Below, in pieces: positions 1 through 6,694 of a stretch of 10,335 nucleotides of DNA. Source of the stretch: Bacteroidota bacterium. Lineage in GTDB: Bacteria > Bacteroidota > Bacteroidia > Flavobacteriales_D > Crocinitomicaceae. The translations under genes were made by a program, and so were the position numbers. The stretch is from NCBI GenBank assembly GCA_024280195.1, contig JAJRQP010000199.1, forward strand, positions 1-10,335, given 5' to 3'. The notes under the pieces were generated by a model. The model worked only from the letters and a program-made list of their open reading frames with translations, was not told the origin of the DNA and made no database searches. How positions within the stretch are numbered: the stretch's first letter is position 1; the number at the start of each line of letters is the position of its first letter.

Positions 1-509
1 CCATGTTGCAATTTAGAAGATGCAATAAATGGTGAATCCATTAACTCATCAAAACTGGCGACTTTAAACCCCTCTCCTACTTTCTCCATAGAAGTTGCAA
101 CCTCCCAATGAGTAGGTATATCAAGACTTACTGAAACCTCATTGTTAAAAGATTCTTCCGTATAAACACAACAATTAACTGGATTTACATACAACTGTTC
201 TTCATCCAAAAATGTAGAGCCTGCGTTAATAATATTTGCATAGAATGAATACTCAATTCTTATAGCATCAGTCGTAGACGTATCAATTTTCCAACTATCT
301 TTCGTTTGCTTTTCTGCAGCTACAAGTCTTCCATCTGAATTATAAACCTTAAAGTCACGAACATATTTTGCGAAATTGGCTAATTCATAACGACCAGGTC
401 GCCATGCTGGAAGTTGTACTACTGTCTCTTCAGACGAAGTTCTAAATTCTGCAATTATTTTAATGTATTGCTGAGAATGATTCTCTGCACTGAAAGTAAA
501 TTTAGTCAT
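1..509 (-). CDS. M61-family metallopeptidase (glycyl aminopeptidase-like), N-terminal part, gene cut by window edge
   Basis: The minus-strand frame opens at an ATG (507-509) and stays open to the left edge, giving 169 visible residues beginning MTKFTFSAENHSQQYIKI. The segment around residues 34-50 (LPAWRPGRYELANFAKYV) matches the conserved 'LPxWxPGxY' motif in the N-terminal beta-domain of M61 peptidases. The later stretch DELMDSPFIAS fits the 'DELVDSP' motif found shortly before the catalytic domain. The HExxH zinc site and any C-terminal PDZ domain would lie outside the window, so catalytic competence cannot be judged. No signal peptide is visible, which suggests a cytoplasmic location for this form. 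The frame is open for several hydrophobic codons upstream, but no ATG or TTG start is available there before an in-frame stop. The start lies only 13 nt past the 58-bp palindrome, and I found no TAnnTTTG promoter in that gap. Expression may therefore depend on read-through from the ABC-F gene or on an unrecognised promoter. Family assignment is fairly sure; physiological substrate is unknown. Confidence 0.82.
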   Translation of the reverse strand, partial: MTKFTFSAENHSQQYIKIIAEFRTSSEETVVQLPAWRPGRYELANFAKYVRDFKVYNSDGRLVAAEKQTKDSWKIDTSTTDAIRIEYSFYANIINAGSTFLDEEQLYVNPVNCCVYTEESFNNEVSVSLDIPTHWEVATSMEKVGEGFKVASFDELMDSPFIASSKLQH

Positions 510-522
510 AGTTAAGAATATT

Positions 523-580
523 AGAATTAAAATAGCAGTAGTGGTAAGTCGCGACTTACCACTACTGCTATTTTAATTCT
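523..580 (-). terminator. 58-bp perfect palindrome, probable intrinsic terminator of the ABC-F gene
   Basis: Left arm 523-551 and right arm 552-580 are exact reverse complements (29 bp each, no spacer). The GC-richer core (AGCAGTAGTGGTAAGTCG and its complement) is flanked by an A-rich 5' side and a T-rich 3' side that are part of the stem. It begins 2 nt after the ABC-F stop codon (583-585), the usual place for an intrinsic terminator. Because it is symmetric it would work in either direction. The U-tract is short and interrupted, so some read-through into the M61 gene is plausible. Confidence 0.75.
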
Positions 581-582
581 TT

Positions 583-2202
583 TTAATACATCGATGCTTG
601 AATCTCAGCAATTTTATCATCCTTTAAATAATCATCATAAGGCATCATCTTATCAATCACCCCATTTGGTGTAATTTCAATTACTCTATTTGCAACCGAA
701 GAAACCAATTCATGATCATGTGAGGTAAATAACATTGTTCCCTTGAATTCCTTCATTCCTTGGTTCAATGCTTGAATAGATTCCAAATCTAAGTGATTCG
801 TTGGCTCATCCATCAATAAAAGATTTCCTTTGGCTAGCATCATTCTAGATAACATGCAACGCACTTTTTCTCCACCAGAAAGAACATTTGCTGTCTTCAA
901 AGCTTCTTCTCCTGTAAATAGCATTCTTCCTAAGAACGTTCTTAAATAAACCTCTTCTCGCTCTTCTTCCGTTTGAACGTATTGACGTAACCAATCGATT
1001 AGTCCTAGCTTTTCTTCAAAGAAAGTGTGATTCTCATTCGGTAAATAGGCTGTTGAGATAGTTGTCCCAAAAACAAATTCTCCAGAATCTTGCTTTAGAC
1101 TTCCATCTAAAATTTCAAAGAAAGCTGTCAAGGCTTGAGAATTTCTTGAAATAACAGCAATTTTATCTCCCTTATTAACAACTAAGTTAATGTTCTTAAA
1201 TAACACACCATCATCAGACGAAGCTGATAATCCATCAATATTCAATACTTGATTTCCTGCATCTCTCTCTTGCGAGAAAGTGATACCAGGATATTTTCTA
1301 CTTGATGGTTGAATTTCAGCAATATCAAGGTTAGCAATCATTTTTCTTCTACTCGTTGCTTGCTTAGATTTTGCAGCATTGGCAGAGAACCGGGTAATGA
1401 AATCTTGCAATTCCTTTTTCTTTTCTTCTGCTTTCTTATTCTTATCCGAACGTTGACGCAAAGCCAATTGAGAAGACTGATACCAGAAACTATAGTTACC
1501 CGTAAACATGTTCAACTTCTTAAAATCAATATCTGCAATATGTGTACAAACAGTATCCAAGAAGTGTCTATCATGCGAAACAACAATCACTGTGTTTTTA
1601 AAATCTAACAAGAAATCTTCCAACCAAGTAATCGTTTTCAAATCTAAATCATTGGTAGGTTCATCCAAAACAAGAACATCTGGGTTTCCGAATAAAGCCT
1701 GTACCAGCAAAACCCTCACCTTTAAATCATTGGATAAATCTTTCATTAAAGTATAATGCTTCGATTCATCTATTCCTAAATTAGAAAGCATAGACGCAGC
1801 GTCTGTTTCTGCATTCCAACCTTCAAGGTCAGCAAATTCTCCTTCTAGTTCTGCTGTACGCATTCCATCTTCATCTGAGAAGTCTGGTTTTGCATACAAT
1901 GCATCTTTCTCAACCATGATTTCATAAATGCGCTTATGGCCCATAATCACAGTCTTCAAAACTTCATGTTCATCAAACTCAAAGTGATCCTGATTAAGAA
2001 CAGCCATCCTTTTTCCTGGTTCCAAAATCACATGACCTGTTGTCGGATCTTGATCTCCTGTTAATATTTTTAAGAAAGTCGATTTTCCAGCACCATTTGC
2101 CCCAATAACGCCGTAGCAATTACCGTTGACAAATTTTACATTAACGTCATCAAAAAGAATACGTTTTCCGAACTGAAGAGATAAATTATTTACTGCTAAC
2201 AT
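583..2202 (-). CDS. YbiT-like ABC-F family ATPase with a degenerate second P-loop
   Basis: This 539-aa protein has two tandem ABC ATPase domains and no membrane segments, the layout of ABC-F ribosome-associated translation factors. Overall similarity is closest to E. coli YbiT, including 'TVIMGHK', 'RFSANAxKSxQATSR' in the inter-domain linker (about 271-285) and 'EITPNGVID' near the end. Domain 1 has Walker A GANGAGKST (34-42), a degenerate signature around 155-163 as in YbiT itself, Walker B/DEPT at 176-183 and switch His210. Domain 2 has signature LSGGE (441-445), Walker B/DEPTNHLD (461-472) and His495, but its Walker A position reads VISRNSQALTA (350-360), without the GxGKS lysine. Site 2 ATP binding is therefore probably altered. 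The start at 2202 (MLAVNNLSLQF) is preferred over an in-frame ATG at 2268 because it aligns with YbiT and lies downstream of a good promoter element. Known role of the family: binding the ribosomal E site to modulate translation or rescue stalls; the specific role here is inferred. Confidence 0.93.
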   Translation of the reverse strand: MLAVNNLSLQFGKRILFDDVNVKFVNGNCYGVIGANGAGKSTFLKILTGDQDPTTGHVILEPGKRMAVLNQDHFEFDEHEVLKTVIMGHKRIYEIMVEKDALYAKPDFSDEDGMRTAELEGEFADLEGWNAETDAASMLSNLGIDESKHYTLMKDLSNDLKVRVLLVQALFGNPDVLVLDEPTNDLDLKTITWLEDFLLDFKNTVIVVSHDRHFLDTVCTHIADIDFKKLNMFTGNYSFWYQSSQLALRQRSDKNKKAEEKKKELQDFITRFSANAAKSKQATSRRKMIANLDIAEIQPSSRKYPGITFSQERDAGNQVLNIDGLSASSDDGVLFKNINLVVNKGDKIAVISRNSQALTAFFEILDGSLKQDSGEFVFGTTISTAYLPNENHTFFEEKLGLIDWLRQYVQTEEEREEVYLRTFLGRMLFTGEEALKTANVLSGGEKVRCMLSRMMLAKGNLLLMDEPTNHLDLESIQALNQGMKEFKGTMLFTSHDHELVSSVANRVIEITPNGVIDKMMPYDDYLKDDKIAEIQASMY

Positions 2203-2222
2203 AATAAAATAGAAATTTGGCG

Positions 2223-2230
2223 CAAAGATA
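2223..2230 (-). promoter_or_regulatory. Bacteroidota-type -7 promoter element of the ABC-F gene
   Basis: On the minus strand these bases read TATCTTTG, a perfect match to the Bacteroidota -7 consensus TAnnTTTG. It lies 20 nt ahead of the ABC-F ATG at 2202, giving a short leader of roughly 14 nt. A TTG occurs further upstream at wider than usual spacing, so the -33 box is uncertain. The element lies inside the longer reading frame that starts at 2268, which argues for the 2202 start. Confidence 0.6.
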
Positions 2231-2309
2231 GTGAAAGTGAATGAAGAATGATAATCAATCGTAAGCAATCCAATAATTTATGTTAAAATAAACCCAAACC
2301 TTAAAACCT

Positions 2310-2327
2310 TACGAAACATTTTTCGTA
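2310..2327. promoter_or_regulatory. Perfect inverted repeat, candidate operator of the metal-efflux operon
   Basis: The sequence is TACGAAA, a 4-nt spacer (CATT), then TTTCGTA: 7-bp perfect arms. It sits in the 153-bp divergent region between the ABC-F gene and the efflux operon and overlaps the first two bases of the likely -7 box at 2326-2333. A dimeric repressor bound here would block RNA polymerase. The geometry (short palindrome with outer TAC/GTA bases) resembles BlaI/MecI/CopY-type operators, but that assignment is inference, since no regulator gene is in the window. Confidence 0.5.
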
Positions 2328-2333
2328 CATTTA
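2326..2333 (+). promoter_or_regulatory. Likely -7 element for the metal-efflux operon
   Basis: TACATTTA matches the Bacteroidota -7 consensus TAnnTTTG at all but the last base. It lies 22 nt upstream of the TTG start of the first operon gene. No TTTG -33 box is visible at the expected distance, so the promoter may be weak or regulated. Its overlap with the inverted repeat at 2310-2327 fits control by repression. Confidence 0.4.
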
Positions 2334-2337
2334 CCTA

Positions 2338-2354
2338 AGAATTAAATTAATTCT
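2338..2354. repeat. Short AT-rich palindrome just ahead of the first operon start codon
   Basis: AGAATTAA, one spacer base, then TTAATTCT: 8-bp perfect arms ending 1 nt before the TTG start at 2356. It would lie at the very 5' end of the transcript if the promoter at 2326-2333 is right. It could be a second protein-binding site or a start-masking hairpin; AT-rich composition makes a chance origin possible. Confidence 0.35.
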
Positions 2355-2355
2355 A

Positions 2356-2808
2356 TTGAAAAACATTAGCAAAACATATCGTTTTATTACGCTTTCATTA
2401 GCTTTCTTGTTGTTATTTACATCAACAGGTTTTTCAATTGATCTACATTATTGCGGTGGAAAAGTTGCAGACGTTAGTATTTTTGGAAAAGCAAACGCTT
2501 GTAATATGATGGAAGAAGTAAATGATTCTTCTAATCATTGCCAAGTTGAGCAAAAAAATCAACAACAAGATTCGTTTAAACAAAGTAAATGTTGCTACAA
2601 TGAAACACTTGCTGTTGATATTACTGATGAACTAACAAATGCTGATAACACAACGTTATCTCATGCTCAATTAACCTTTATCACAGCTTACTTTATTAGC
2701 TCTTATCACTTATTCTTCTCTGAAGAAAAAGAAACGGAATACTTTAACTATTCCCCTCCTATGATAAGCAAGGACATTCAAGTTCTTGATCAGGTTTTCA
2801 TTATATGA
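2356..2808 (+). CDS. HYC_CC_PP family protein (Cys-rich, exported or membrane-anchored)
   Basis: The 150-aa product starts with a positively charged N-terminus and a hydrophobic segment (about 10-28), which is a signal peptide or membrane anchor. Three motifs give the family name: HYC at 31-33 (LHYCGGK), CC at 79-80 (SKCCYNE) and PP at 134-135 (NYSPPM). Additional Cys49 and Cys62, with His61, give five cysteines outside the anchor, a pattern suggesting metal binding or disulfides. A second hydrophobic stretch lies at about 105-121. The start is TTG (2356); upstream in-frame codons offer no ATG before a stop at 2302, and the TTG places the basic residues and hydrophobic core as expected. It is the first gene of the metal-efflux operon, 98 nt before the RND pump. 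I recognise the family from its motifs but know no established biochemical function. A periplasmic copper-binding or accessory role is inferred from context. Confidence 0.85.
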   Translation: MKNISKTYRFITLSLAFLLLFTSTGFSIDLHYCGGKVADVSIFGKANACNMMEEVNDSSNHCQVEQKNQQQDSFKQSKCCYNETLAVDITDELTNADNTTLSHAQLTFITAYFISSYHLFFSEEKETEYFNYSPPMISKDIQVLDQVFII

Positions 2809-2811
2809 TAC

Positions 2812-2903
2812 ATTAATTTATTAAATGACTCCACACATTGGTGCTGGAGAAAAAGTGTTGTTTTCACTTTTGCCAATAATTCTATTGGTATTAATAAATT
2901 AAT
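2812..2903 (+). promoter_or_regulatory. Putative structured RNA in the HYC_CC_PP-cusA gap (closing stem plus three hairpins)
   Basis: Almost the whole 98-nt gap can be paired. The closing stem is ATTAATTTATTAA (2812-2824) with TTAATAAATTAAT (2891-2903), 13 perfect pairs. Inside are hairpin 1 (CTCCACAC 2829-2836 with GTG 2841-2843 and TGGAG 2845-2849, one bulged C), hairpin 2 (AAAAGTG 2851-2857 with CACTTTT 2865-2871) and hairpin 3 (CCAATA 2873-2878 with TATTGG 2883-2888). The closing stem ends 3 nt before the cusA ATG, so folding would mask the initiation region. The ATTG loop of hairpin 1 could pair with CAAT in hairpin 3, giving an alternative fold. I recognise no known riboswitch class. 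Chance pairing in AT-rich DNA is possible. Confidence 0.4.
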
Positions 2904-2906
2904 AAA

Positions 2907-5900
2907 ATGTTAAATCGAATAATTCGTTTTTTTCTTGATAATAAATTAGTGGCCTGGCTTCTTCTTTGCCTATTCATTGGTTGGGGAATTGTCACTGCAC
3001 CTTTTGATTTTGGTGACACCGGTCTTCCAAAAGACCCTGTATCTGTTGATGCCATCCCTGATATTGGAGAAAACCAACAAATCGTCTTTACTAAATGGAT
3101 GGGGCGTTCTCCACAAGATGTGGAAGATCAAATTACCTATCCTCTTACTTCTACCCTACTTGGAATTCCAGGTGTGAAAAGCGTGAGAAGTAACTCTATG
3201 TTTGGTTTCTCCTCTATTTCCTTAATTTTTGAAGATGACATTGAGTTTTATTGGAGCAGAAGTCGAATTTTAGAAAAATTAAATTCGCTTCCTGCTGGTT
3301 TGCTACCTGACAAAGTTCAACCTGCTCTTGGACCTGATGCAACAGCTCTTGGACAAATCTATTGGTACACTTTAGAAGGTCGCGACGAAGAAGGTAATGT
3401 TACTGGAGGTTGGGACTTAGATGAATTACGTTCTGTTCAAGATTTCTATGTGAAATTTGGATTGCAATCAGCATCTGGAGTCTCTGAAGTTGCCTCTATT
3501 GGTGGTTTTGTCAAAGAATACCAAATCGATGTTGATCCTGATAAAATGAAAGTTTACAACATTTCTCTGGAGCAGGTTATGAAAGCTACCAAAGAAAGTA
3601 ACTTGGATATTGGTGCGCAAACCATTGAAATAAATCTTGCGGAATACTTTGTAAGAGGGTTGGGGTATGTAAAATCAATTGAAGACATCGAATCCAGTGT
3701 TGTAAAGGTGGAGAATAATGTACCTATTAGAATTAAAGACATTGCTGTTGTTCATTTAGGGCCTGCAACAAGAAGAGGTGTTCTTGATAAATCAGGTGCT
3801 CCTGCAGTTGGTGGAGTTGTTATTGCAAGATACGGAGCAAATCCTTTAGAGGTTATCAATAATGTAAAAGATAAGATCAAAGAAATTGAATCTGCTTTAC
3901 CTTCTAAAACATTAGCTGATGGAACTGTTACAAAAGTCACCGTAGTTCCTTTTTACGATAGAACAACGTTGATTAACGAAACAATTGGAACACTAGAAGA
4001 AGCATTAACCTTAGAAGTATTGATAACAATCATCGTGGTCATTCTAATGTTGCTGCATCTAAAATCTTCCTTATTAATTTCTGCTTCACTCCCTGTTGCT
4101 GTATTGATGGTTTTTATTGCCATGCGTTATTTTGGAATCGATGCAAACATTGTTGCATTGTCTGGAATTGCAATTGCGGTTGGAACAATGGTCGATATGG
4201 GAATAGTCCTCACCGAGAGTATGATTACTCAAATGAAAATTGCTCCTGAAGACCAACCTCTAAAAGAAACTATTTACATTGCGACAACAGATGTTGCTTC
4301 AGCCGTTTTAACTGCTGTAGCAACCACAATCATCAGTTTTCTTCCTGTGTTCACAATGCAAGCATCTGAAGGAAAGCTATTTAGACCTCTCGCCTATACA
4401 AAGTCTTTTGCATTGATATCTTCTATCATTTTAGCAATTACAGTTGTCCCTGCATTAGCAGAACAATTATTTAGGTTCAAAAGCAAAGGGAAAATTGCGA
4501 GTTATTTTTCTAATGGAGCATTGATTGTTTTATCCATCATTCTTCTCTTTACCGATTACGCTTTCTTTGGTGCATTTGGCTTTGTAATTGGTGCAAGCGG
4601 TGCAATATCAGCTTGGTCAGAAGAAGCAAAATCAGAAAAGTGGAATCATCGTTTTCAATACGTTAAGAATATTCTGTATGCAATTGTTGTAGCTTGGCTT
4701 CTTGCAAAAATATGGATGCCATTAGGAGTTACAAAATCATTATTGACCAATTTTATTTTTGTGGTTTTAATCATCGGTGGACTAATTGGCTTCTTCTATG
4801 TAATCATTCATTTCTATGAAAAAATACTTCGATTCTTAATTCGCGTTAAGTACCTATTTATTCTTGGTGTTATATTCATTATCTACTTAGGGTATTCAGT
4901 ACTACAGAACACTGGTCAAGAATTTATGCCATCCTTAGATGAAGGTTCATTCTTACTCATGCCAACATCAATGCCTCATTCTGGGATGGAGATGAATGAA
5001 AAAAACTTACGACTTCTCGATATGTCAGTAACTGCCATTCCTGAAGTAGAATTAGTAGTTGGTAAAGCCGGAAGAGTAGAAAGTTCACTTGACCCTGCTC
5101 CTATGAATATGTATGAGAATGTTATCATGTATAAGTCAGAATACAAAACGGATAAAGATGGACATCGTGTACGATTCAAATTTGAAGACGGTGAATACAT
5201 TCGGGATAAAAAAGGAGAACTGGTCGCTGATAAAAATGGGAAATACTTCCGTCAATGGAGAGACCATATCAAATCGACAGATGATATCTGGGATGAAATT
5301 GTGAAAGCAACCAAAATTCCAGGATTAACTTCTGCACCAAAATTACAACCTATTGAAACACGATTAGTAATGCTTCAAACAGGAATGCGTGCGCCAATGG
5401 GAATAAAAGTTCAAGGAACTAATTTAAAAGACATCGAGGCATTCGGTTTGAATATCGAAATGTTCTTAAAAGAAGTGGAAGGTGTTAAAAAATCGGCTGT
5501 TTTCGCTGACAGAATAGTCGGTAAACCCTATTTAATGATAGACATTAAACGAGAAGAAATAAGTCGTTATGGATTGTCAATCGTTAATATTCAGAATCAA
5601 ATTCAGACTGCCATTGGTGGAATGGTCATGACTTCAACAGTTGAAGGTCGAGAACGTTACGGCATCAAGTTACGCTACCCAATGGAATTGAGAAATGATC
5701 CTGAAAAGATAAAAAACATCTATGTTTCAACACCAAATGGAGCTCAAGTTCCATTAGGAGATTTAGTAGACATTAAGTACGAACAAGGACCTCAAGCAAT
5801 TAAAAGTGAGGATGGATTCTTAATTGGATACGTTCTTTTTGATAAAGAAGAAGGTTATTCAGAGGTTGAGGTTGTTAATAATGCACAAGCTTATTTAGAT

Positions 5901-6692
5901 AAAAAGGAAGCCGAAGGGAAAATAATTAGACCAAACGGTGTGAGTTATAAATTTGCTGGAAACTATGAACAACAACTGAGAGCAAGTAAAAGACTAGCTA
6001 TTGTAATTCCAATTGCATTAGCGATGATTTTCTTAATTCTCTATTTTCAGTTTAAGTCTATAATCACATCATTATTGGTGTTCACAGGTGTGTTTGTTGC
6101 ATTCTCTGGAGGTTTTATAATGATTGGTTTATATGGAGATCCTGATTTCATGGATTTCAACTTTTTCGGAACAAACATGCGGGATCTATTTCAAATGAAA
6201 ACCATTAATTTAAGTGTCGCCGTCTGGGTGGGATTCTTAGCATTGTTTGGCATCGCTACGGATGATGGAGTTCTAGTCGCAACATTTTTGCAAGATAGTT
6301 TTAAGAAAAGTAAACCGCATTCTATTGAGGCTATACGAGATGCAGTTGTTGTGGGGGGATTGAGAAGAGTGAAACCTGCAATGATGACAACAGCAACGAC
6401 TATTCTTGCGCTACTTCCCGTCTTGACATCAACTGGGAAAGGTTCTGATATCATGCTACCAATGGCAATTCCTTCATTCGGAGGGATGGTTCTGAATATG
6501 GTGACCATGTTTACGGTGCCTGTGCTCTACTGCTTATGGCAAGAGACGAGATTTAAGATAGAAAATGGGGATTACGACAAGTTCAACCCGTTCAAGTCAG
6601 AAAAAATAATGGCAATGAATCAACAATCAATCGATCAAGCTCGGAAGAACTTAGGTCTTGAAGATGATTCATCTGATACAACTAAAAATTAG
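2907..6692 (+). CDS. cusA: CusA/CzcA-family heavy-metal efflux RND pump, copper/silver type
   Basis: This 1261-aa inner-membrane proton-driven pump would bind metal from the periplasm and push it through the CusC-like channel. It has the RND layout: TM1 (about 12-30), a periplasmic loop containing the VDAIPDIGENQQIV motif (47-60), TM2-TM6 (about 368-520), a second periplasmic loop (668-1027) and TM8-TM12 (1028-1211). TM4 contains GTMVDMGIVLTES (426-438), the heavy-metal RND motif with Asp430. Met685, Met735 and Met822 align with the E. coli CusA metal-binding triad (Met573, Met623, Met672), favouring Cu(I)/Ag(I). At 1261 aa it is about 200 longer than E. coli CusA. Most of the excess is a hydrophobic insert (about 525-640) with perhaps three or four extra membrane segments between TM6 and TM7, plus a charged periplasmic insert (745-795) and a loop (1072-1098). 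ATG at 2907 is the first start and fits the family N-terminus. The stop is 2 nt before the next gene, so translation is probably coupled. The metal specificity is inferred from the triad. Confidence 0.95.
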   Translation: MLNRIIRFFLDNKLVAWLLLCLFIGWGIVTAPFDFGDTGLPKDPVSVDAIPDIGENQQIVFTKWMGRSPQDVEDQITYPLTSTLLGIPGVKSVRSNSMFGFSSISLIFEDDIEFYWSRSRILEKLNSLPAGLLPDKVQPALGPDATALGQIYWYTLEGRDEEGNVTGGWDLDELRSVQDFYVKFGLQSASGVSEVASIGGFVKEYQIDVDPDKMKVYNISLEQVMKATKESNLDIGAQTIEINLAEYFVRGLGYVKSIEDIESSVVKVENNVPIRIKDIAVVHLGPATRRGVLDKSGAPAVGGVVIARYGANPLEVINNVKDKIKEIESALPSKTLADGTVTKVTVVPFYDRTTLINETIGTLEEALTLEVLITIIVVILMLLHLKSSLLISASLPVAVLMVFIAMRYFGIDANIVALSGIAIAVGTMVDMGIVLTESMITQMKIAPEDQPLKETIYIATTDVASAVLTAVATTIISFLPVFTMQASEGKLFRPLAYTKSFALISSIILAITVVPALAEQLFRFKSKGKIASYFSNGALIVLSIILLFTDYAFFGAFGFVIGASGAISAWSEEAKSEKWNHRFQYVKNILYAIVVAWLLAKIWMPLGVTKSLLTNFIFVVLIIGGLIGFFYVIIHFYEKILRFLIRVKYLFILGVIFIIYLGYSVLQNTGQEFMPSLDEGSFLLMPTSMPHSGMEMNEKNLRLLDMSVTAIPEVELVVGKAGRVESSLDPAPMNMYENVIMYKSEYKTDKDGHRVRFKFEDGEYIRDKKGELVADKNGKYFRQWRDHIKSTDDIWDEIVKATKIPGLTSAPKLQPIETRLVMLQTGMRAPMGIKVQGTNLKDIEAFGLNIEMFLKEVEGVKKSAVFADRIVGKPYLMIDIKREEISRYGLSIVNIQNQIQTAIGGMVMTSTVEGRERYGIKLRYPMELRNDPEKIKNIYVSTPNGAQVPLGDLVDIKYEQGPQAIKSEDGFLIGYVLFDKEEGYSEVEVVNNAQAYLDKKEAEGKIIRPNGVSYKFAGNYEQQLRASKRLAIVIPIALAMIFLILYFQFKSIITSLLVFTGVFVAFSGGFIMIGLYGDPDFMDFNFFGTNMRDLFQMKTINLSVAVWVGFLALFGIATDDGVLVATFLQDSFKKSKPHSIEAIRDAVVVGGLRRVKPAMMTTATTILALLPVLTSTGKGSDIMLPMAIPSFGGMVLNMVTMFTVPVLYCLWQETRFKIENGDYDKFNPFKSEKIMAMNQQSIDQARKNLGLEDDSSDTTKN

Positions 6693-6694
6693 AA

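Noticed and set aside
1309..1756. Plus-strand reading frames of 82 and 99 codons opposite the ABC-F gene
   Set aside because: They are antisense shadows of a well-conserved gene, with no domain, promoter or start signal.
2203..2268. Upstream in-frame ATG at 2268 giving a 22-residue longer ABC-F protein
   Set aside because: The extra residues have no counterpart in YbiT-like proteins, and the TATCTTTG promoter element (2223-2230) lies inside them.
2838..2872. Internal promoter for cusA (TTG at 2838 with CACTTTTG at 2865-2872)
   Set aside because: The -7 match lacks the first T and the spacing to TTG is too wide; the segment is better explained as hairpin 2.
2812..2903. tRNA-like cloverleaf reading of the gap before cusA
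   Set aside because: It lacks a T-loop TTC, a 7-bp acceptor arm with CCA, and any anticodon arm of the right size; the closing stem is 13 bp of A-T.
6191..6508. Minus-strand 105-codon frame inside the pump gene
   Set aside because: It is complementary to conserved TM10-TM12 coding sequence; no independent evidence for a gene.
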